A DNA stretch of 64,000 bases, taken from contig JAQFVV010000020.1 of NCBI GenBank assembly GCA_028023455.1, positions 5,873,092 through 5,937,091 of the forward strand. The letters run 5' to 3'. The DNA is from Epiperipatus broadwayi. Lineage: Eukaryota > Onychophora > Udeonychophora > Euonychophora > Peripatidae. Under the pieces are notes generated by a model that searched no databases, had not been told where the DNA came from, and saw only the letters and a list, made by a program, of their open reading frames with translations. Below are positions 58,136-64,000 of the stretch, piece after piece (position 1 is the first letter of the stretch; every line of letters starts with the position of its first letter). A program made the position numbers and the translations under genes.

Positions 58136-58860
58136 CAAGTAGATATATCAAAATCAGCCATCTTCATGATCCTATTGCATCTATTTTTTTTTAAAAGATA
58201 ACTTTTTAAATGTTATTTAAATTTTTCGGACCATGTCCTGTATTTAGAATAAAAGTCAAACAGCCCATTGCAGAACAAAGCTTCTGTAATTGTTCCCCAT
58301 AAATAAGTATTTAAGAAGACAGTTTTACCACACTTACTAATTAATAGATAATGGCAGTTAGTTGGTTTTCTTATCCCTGTTTTATGCTTTAGCTGTAAAT
58401 CAATTTGCCACCATCTATTACAATGCCTGAGTGATAAATGTCTACCAGATGATAGAGCAATTTAATCCCCATACCCATACTAAGTTTGGTATTATAGTAG
58501 TAGTAGTATGAATTAAAATATATAGCTACTGATCTAGTATCCATTTTATGTAACAGATTAAGCAAGTTGATTTGAGTTCAAAAACATAAGTTTTAATTTC
58601 AAGCTTTTAGTTTGATAGTAAAAAAAAAATTAATGGTGATTGATTAATGTATAACTGCATTGGATTCAGCCGTGAATCCCAATTTCTCATTTATAAAGTC
58701 AAAAACCAGAAGACAATTTGGGATTAAACTGCACACCCGGTGATCACTGATCGACAGAGATTATAATATATGGCAGTAGGGCAAAGAGAAAACTGCTTTA
58801 CTTTGTTGAAAGAATTATGCAATATTCTGTTGATAATTAAAAATAAATACACCCTTATTT
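58136..58860. other. AT-rich non-coding stretch
   Basis: A short TAGTAG run at about 58497-58508. No gene. Confidence 0.5.
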
Positions 58861-58861
58861 A

Positions 58862-58997
58862 TCATCAAATTTTGAATAGCTATCTGACTTATTATATACT
58901 AGATACCTGATAGACATCTTAAAAAATCTTATCCACCAGGGATTCAAATATGGACATGGCAGGCAGACATCTATAGCTACACCATAAAGCTCTTTTA
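58862..58997 (-). mobile_element. tRNA-derived SINE, second type
   Basis: Minus strand: GAGCTTTATGGTGTAGCTAT, AGATGTCTGCCTGCCATG, CATATTTGAATCCCTGGTGG (B box), a T run, then AAGATGTCTATCAGGTATC. It parallels the 46871 copy in layout (TATGGTGTAG, B box, T run, AGATATCTTA-like block). Confidence 0.55.
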
Positions 58998-58999
58998 TA

Positions 59000-60074
59000 T
59001 ATAGTTACTTAAAAATTTAACATTATTTATTAATTGAAAAACATTCCTTTTTTTTTTTTTTGTTAATTTACACTAATGAAGTCTTTATTTATTTTATAAT
59101 TGGCTGATAGCATTAAATTATTTAGAATATTCCCTCCAGTAAACTCCTTCTTTGATGCATATAATTTTTAATGGGTTGACATTATTTATTAAAAGAAAGT
59201 TCAAGGAAAGTACACCTTTTCTCCTTTTATCTTCTTATTTCATCTAGAGAACATATTATGTCGGATAATTAACATTTTATAAATATTTAGTCAGTTAGCT
59301 ATCAAATTTTTATTTCAGAACACATGATAAGATACTGATAAAGTAATTTCAGATTTATACATTTTAATAGATATATTTATAAAAATTAATTATCTAATAC
59401 TGAACTGCAAATAAATTAATTTTGCAGATGTAAATTAATAATAAATTGATAAAAGATATAAAATATAATTTTTCTTTTTTTTATTTAACTCAAATATTAT
59501 CCTCTTTGTTTAATTGCTTATTTTATTTTAATAAAGGTTTACAATAATATTACTAAATGAAAATCACATCGACAATACAAATCTAAACATAAAAATGCAT
59601 TTTTAAATAAGGTCTTTAAATGTATAGATTAATATGTGCGTGCAAATATATCACTTGGTTGATAAATGATTATCATGCTATTTATAACTAGAGAGGGGGG
59701 GGCATAAAAAGAATCTGATGTCTGACAGAATAATGCTTTTTTCAAAGTTATACTTAGAGGTGAAGTCTTTCTTGGAAAAATCTTTATCCTGCCGAGTTAG
59801 CAGCTATTTAAGTAAACTACTAAAAAAATCTAAAAACCAGTTAGAAACTTTGCATTTTATACAAATTGCATATCCTTATAATGAATAAGGCTGAATTCAA
59901 ATGAACATGATGAACCCATGTTATGCAGGCTATTCCTGTTATATTAATAGAATATTTTGGGTGTTAACAGAAGGGAATAAAAATATATGGAGAGTATTTA
60001 GATTTTAAAAATAATGTTTGAGAGCTGAAAAAAATACTAAAAAAGTTATTAGATAACAGTAATAAAGTAGTACT
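59000..60074. other. AT-rich non-coding stretch
   Basis: Nothing recognisable up to a purine-rich zone that leads into the RTE-like fragment. Confidence 0.45.
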
Positions 60075-60300
60075 AAAACTAAATGTGAAAAAATAAAAGC
60101 TAAAGTAATGATAACAATGAATTAGAAGGTAACAACTATAAACAATTTGACTATATTATTGATATAGGTAAAAAAAAAACAATGGATGAAAATAATCACA
60201 GAATTAAACGTGGATGGATTTGTTTATAATAAAATTAAAAATAGCAGGAAACAGCACTGCGACCAAAAATGAAAAATTTTAATATAGGTATTCTATTAGT
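60075..60300 (+). pseudogene. RTE-like RT fragment
   Basis: Frames with shifts give LTILLI (YLG region, decayed), then TMDENNHRIKRGW at about 60180-60220, then CDQK near 60260. Order and spacing fit the INHRIKAGW ... LCDRKMP stretch of RTE-type reverse transcriptases. Very decayed; a different family from the 17936 copies. Confidence 0.45.
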
Positions 60301-60370
60301 AATAAATAATGAGTGAGTCATACAGAGACCGCAAATCACAACCTAAAATGAAAAAAAAATACAAGTAAAC

Positions 60371-61817
60371 ATGATAATATGTTTGACTATTTCCATTATC
60401 TAATGGTAAATGTTGAATGTATAGAAAATTTTAAAGATTTTAAAAATTTTTCAAATACAAACAACTTATTATTAATAACACACAAATAAACAAAACATTA
60501 ATAATTACACAATGCTTCAAGTAGTATTATTATCCATTCTTTTTCAGGTTTGCTGGCCTGGTCAGTGACAGTATTCACATAGGAGTCTTACTTGCACTTT
60601 TAGACTCTCAAATATGGAATTTAAGCAAACATTATAACCAACTGATCTATGTTGTCAAAGTTAGCAGATAAAAATGTCGTATATTTATATATGAGGATTG
60701 GTTTAAATCCTCTGAGTCCTTCAATTTTTTTAAGAGCAAAGTTAATTAGAGAGCTTTTTAAAAAAATTTCTATGAGTAAGGTTATTTAGAAATTTCCATA
60801 TATTGGGTATTGCCACACTGTGTTGACCTATAGGATTGTTTATCATTGTCATAAAAACAGCTTCTTCATTTCTTCTTTGCACATTTTCCTCTTTATCCAA
60901 TACTTTTTTTCCCAATTAAACATATGGTCATTAGTATATACATGGCCTGATATTGCAGACAGATCTGTTTTTTTTCTTTTAACCACAAGTTTGTATCATT
61001 TCAATCATTGTTCATCAGGATGACAGATCTCACTAATATATTTCCTTCCACATTCACATGGTATTTCATAGATGCAGTTTTTGGTTCAGCATTTCCAGTT
61101 TAGGCTTGGAAGAAGTAATAATTCCTCAAAGTGTGATATGGCTTTGGAAAACTGTTCTAAGGACTGCAGATTTTCTTTATCCCCCCCACATTTCTGGTAT
61201 GTATGGATACATCCCAATACCAATTATTGTTTTTCCTTTTTGTGTCTCTTTGTTCGATGTGCATCTTTTCCTTTTCCAGATCACTGGTTTCTGAATGAAT
61301 TTCCTTTCCTCTGTTCCATAGTTTGTAGTATAATTCTATCTTTAGTGCTTCTGGTATGATTGGATGTATATTCCAAATACTTACCAGGGTGTGTTGGTTT
61401 ATTATACACTGTTGTTTTTACTTTGTCCTGAGGGAGTCTTGTCACAAGAACATCCAAGAATGCCAATTTTTGTTCTCACTCTGATTCCATTATGAATTTA
61501 ATGGAAGGAGATATGTTATTAATATGCATCCAGAATGACTGTAATTGCACTTCACCATGCAGCTATACCACAAATATATCACAACATACTGAAGCCACAC
61601 AGACATGGTAGTATTTATGACTGTCATTTCAAGTTCTTTCGTGTAAATTTTACTGAACAAGGGTGACAGTGGTGATACCATTGCCATCACTTCATTTTGT
61701 TGGAAGAATTCTCAGTTATATTGAAAGTACATAGTTGTTATGCAGAACATTAATAATTCCATTATATATCAACAGGTAGAGTTGTTCTAGTTTGTAAACT
61801 ATTATCATCATGTAATG
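60371..61817 (-). pseudogene. Penelope-like element: RT C-half, GIY-YIG domain and 3' tail
   Basis: Minus-strand order: DDNSLQTRTTLP and FCITTMYFQYN near 61800-61730; EFFQQNEVMAMVSPLSP near 61720-61655 (RT motif before the catalytic palm); WLQYVVIYLW near 61590, where the YVDD aspartates are replaced; MAFLDVLVTRLP then KTTVYNKPTHPGKYLEYTSN from 61466 (RT C-terminal hallmark of Penelope-like elements); then CIYEIPCECGRKYISEICH at about 61080-61020 (GIY-YIG start) and TDLSAISGHVYTNDHMFNW to about 60900; then a non-coding tail to 60371 shared with two other copies. Lost catalytic residues, stops and frameshifts show it is dead. The N-terminal half is absent. Confidence 0.85.
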
Positions 61818-61828
61818 CCTCAGCACAC

Positions 61829-62085
61829 ATGGTACATTTAAAATTTATAAAATCTGTAGTCAATATAACATTAGAACAGCTTTCCAAAGACATACCATAC
61901 TTTAAGGAATTCTTACTTCCACCAAAGTTAAACTGCATCTATAAAGTATCAGGTAAATGCAAAAAAAATATGTTGGTGAGACCTCTTGTCAATGAATTAG
62001 TGATTGAAAGAACACAAAATAATGGTTAAAAGAAAAAAAATATGTGTCTACAATAGCAAATCATGTATGTGCTGATGTTCATAGT
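61829..62085 (+). pseudogene. Penelope-like element, GIY-YIG part (split copy, left piece)
   Basis: The frame 61829-62026 reads LEQLSKDIPYFKEFLLPPK, then NCIYKVSGKCKKNMLVRPLV, then NELVIERTQNNG. After a shift, STIANHVCADVH ends at about 62080. This is the order of the linker, the GIY-YIG core (IY...K...) and the SAIAEH...H block of Penelope-like endonucleases. The copy stops where R1 begins and resumes at 63058 with DHMFNW. Confidence 0.65.
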
Positions 62086-62665
62086 TTAAACCACTAAACA
62101 TCACATGGTCACCATTTCACATGGTTGCTCAAGCTGTTAAACAGACAAAAGTATCCATACAGTAGTGCCACTCAGTGCAGCCAGAGTAAGCAATGGATGC
62201 GAGATTTGTTTATAAAATTCCTATTTAGTGCCTAGTCATCCAATATACACAGACCGGTTTCTAGTTTGTGGCTTTCATCGATAAGGAGACTTGGATATGA
62301 GAGCACTGCACATAGATCTTAGGATCTAATGCAACCCTCCAGCAGCAACTGTTTATCTCAACTACAAAACTATGTCTAAAATTGAAAACATAACATTTTC
62401 AATCCAAGCTCATTAGCTTATATAGTCATATAGATCTGGACTCAGTTCAGTACCCATATATTTTGGTGGTTTGATTCTTTAATAGCCATAGCCACCACTA
62501 TCATATTAGGAAGGATTGGAATTACACCACTAAACATCACATGAACACCATTTCATATGCTTGCTCAAGCTGTTAAGACAGGAAATACTCTCCATACAGT
62601 AGTGCCACTCAGTACAAGCCAGATTGAGCAAGCATATGAAATGGTGATCATGTGATGTTTAGTGG
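62086..62665. mobile_element. R1 long copy inside the Penelope-like element
   Basis: AACCACTAAACATCACATGG outer arm, CAGACAAAAGTATCCATACA arm, the interior CAACCCTCCAGCAGCAACTG block, a second inverted outer arm at 62525-62570, then a compact end foldback with GGTGATCATGTGATGTTTAG at 62645. Structurally the twin of 12579-13151. Ribozyme at 62238-62295 (minus) has lost part of CTGATGA. Confidence 0.8.
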
Positions 62666-63057
62666 CTTAATATCAATCCTTCTTAATAGGATAGTGGTGA
62701 CTATGGTTATTAAAAAACAAAAGACCCCAAAATGTATGGGTACTGAACTGAGTTCAGACCTATATGACTATATAAGCTAATGAGCTTGGATTAAAAATAT
62801 TATGTTTTCAAATTTTAGACTTATAGTTCTGTAGTTAAGTAGAGGTAAAAGGTGGCTGCTGGAGTGTTGTGTTATATCCTAAGATCTACGTGCAGTGCTC
62901 TCATAGCCAAGGCTCCTCACTGATGAAAGCCACAAGCTAGAAACTGTTCCAGGGATGTTGGATGAGTAGATACTAAATAGGGATTTTTTTGCACAAACCT
63001 TATTGCATCCATTGATTACTTTGAGTGGCACTACTGTATGGAGAGTTTTGCCTGTTT
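62666..63057 (-). mobile_element. R1 second half copy, adjoining
   Basis: Carries the interior block in reverse (ACAAAAGACCCCAAAATG ... AAGGTGGCTGCTGGAG), a plus-strand ribozyme motif at 62905-62963 and the right arm GCACTACTGTATGGAGAGTT up to TTTTGCCTGTTT, after which Penelope-like sequence resumes. Together with the previous feature it is one inverted insertion. The flanks GTTCATAGTTTA (left) and GACCATATGTTTA (right) are similar enough to be an aged target duplication. Confidence 0.8.
62905..62963 (+). ncRNA. hammerhead-like ribozyme motif (R1)
   Basis: GCCAAGGCTCCTCA, CTGATGA, AGC-CACAA-GCT, A, GAAAC, TGTTC (cleavage region changed), CAGGGA, TGTTGGAT. Core blocks intact; cleavage triplet altered. 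Confidence 0.6.
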
Positions 63058-63590
63058 TTGACCATATGTTTAATTGGAAAAAGTGCAAAGAAAGAAATTC
63101 AAGGAAGCTGCTCATATGATAATGGCAAATAATCCTATAAGTTAGCCAAGTGTGTCAATACACAATGTATAAAACCTTCTAATTAACCTTGCTCTTAAGA
63201 AAAACAATTGAAGGACTCAAGAGGATTTGAATCCATCCTCATATATAAATATATGAAATTTCTACTATCTGTTGCCTTTGACAGAATAGTTCAGTTGATT
63301 AGAGTATTTGCCTTAAATTTCATATTTGAAAACTTAAAGATGTGAGTTAAATTCCTATGTGCATACTGTCACTGGTCAGGCCAGCAATGCCTGAAGAAAA
63401 GTGGAGAATATACTACTTATATCATTGTTTAATTACTAACCTGTGTAAACTGTGTGTTATTGGTAACAAGCTGTTTGTACTTGAACAGTTTAAATAAAGT
63501 TTAAAATTATATATACAATCAACATTTATTGATAGATGATGGATATAGTCGAACATATTATCACATCCAATATACATTATCACAAACCTT
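63058..63590 (+). pseudogene. Penelope-like element, right piece and 3' tail
   Basis: GACCATATGTTTAATTGG encodes the DHMFNW block that follows STIANH in the unbroken minus copy, confirming one element split by R1. The rest is non-coding tail: ACCTTGCTCTTAAGAAAAAC, GGACTCAAGAGGATTTGAA, GACAGAATAGTTCAGTTGAT, CTGTCACTGGTCAGGCCAGC, ATAGATGATGGATATAGTCG. The same order occurs in reverse at 60371-60810. Confidence 0.8.
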
Positions 63591-63978
63591 CAGGCAAATA
63601 TTAGAAAACATTATCTAACAATGAGATCGAAAATAATTTAATGCTATGTTTCTTGATATTGTATGATGATGAAAATTAGTTTGAAGTTTTTTAAAAAAAT
63701 GTGAAATTATTAATAAATTGTATTGGCAGAATGTAAAAAAATAAAAATGGAGATCATTTATCTTCTCATATTCGTAAAATAAAAATAATAAAATACTGAA
63801 AAAATTCAAAAAGTGATATAAAATAGTAATTCGTATTCAGACAAGAAAATAAAAATAAAAATAATTCATGTAACAATTTATCAAATGATGAATCCGAAAT
63901 TGGTCAAGAAGTAAAAGCGCACTGAAACCTAACTAAAGGCCCCTCCAAACGCTCTTCAAAAAAGAACAGTGAAAGAGA
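63591..63978. other. AT-rich non-coding stretch
   Basis: Nothing recognisable. Confidence 0.45.
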
Positions 63979-64000
63979 AAAGCATTGTTAGCCGAGAGGT
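63979..64000 (+). mobile_element. tRNA-Gly-type SINE start, cut by window edge
   Basis: AGCATTGTTAGCCGAGAGGT matches the first 20 bases of the SINE body seen in reverse at 3263-3283. Confidence 0.7.

Noticed and set aside
61058-61359. Two plus-strand frames of 78 and 95 codons
   Set aside because: They are the reverse strand of the Penelope-like RT/GIY-YIG region, whose minus-strand motifs are recognisable.

Overview
The window is AT-rich, intron/intergenic-like eukaryotic DNA, almost certainly from an animal. The evidence is tRNA-derived SINEs, RTE-type and other LINE remnants, Penelope-like retroelements with GIY-YIG endonuclease domains, a long GATA microsatellite, and no dense open reading frames. 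The species cannot be fixed from sequence alone. A large repeat-rich invertebrate genome (a mollusc such as a cephalopod, or an arthropod) is my guess, not a demonstrated fact. There is no complete protein-coding gene. The only candidate host exon is a minus-strand terminal exon at 36949-37208, with an acceptor-like site upstream and AATAAA downstream.

The window is dominated by short interspersed repeats. Four families that I name R1, R2, R4 and R5 contain, on one strand, a sequence that folds as a type I hammerhead ribozyme or something very like one: CTGANGA, a stem II hairpin, GAAA, a very short stem III ending NUH, and a two-part stem I with an internal loop. R2 fits best (3831-3892 minus, and the tandem pair at 45733-46239). 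R1 is the most abundant, with about 18 full or partial copies. R4 (26605-26882) is a single foldback copy with a good core. R5 (35036-35454) is a weaker match. Many R1 and R2 copies and the R4 copy have direct repeats of 10-16 bp exactly at their edges, which points to retrotransposition rather than DNA-transposon cut and paste. R1 and R2 often occur as inverted pairs that move as one unit. Two R2 units lie in tandem with 442 bp between their ribozyme cores. The whole resembles animal 'retrozymes' and the hammerhead-carrying terminal repeats of Penelope-like elements.

Layout: 0-6.2 kb holds a 28-bp minisatellite, an R1 copy, an inverted R2 pair and a LINE 3' end in tandem duplicate. From 6 to 21 kb there are scattered SINEs, R1 copies and an RTE LINE 3' end. 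From 21.4 to 23 kb lies a decayed tandem array. From 24.7 to 28.4 kb come foldback R3, the 460-bp GATA tract, R4, R2 and R1. From 30 to 40 kb there are R1, R2 and R5, SINEs and the candidate exon. From 40 to 56 kb there are a LINE 3' end, a tandem R2 dimer, R1 copies, a second RTE 3' end and more SINEs. From 56.6 to 63.6 kb lie three Penelope-like remnants, two of them head to head. One of these is split inside its GIY-YIG domain by a pair of R1 copies. A SINE starts at the right edge.

No gene network can be described. The working relation I infer is that the Penelope-like element, or another retroelement, supplied the machinery that spread the non-coding hammerhead repeats.
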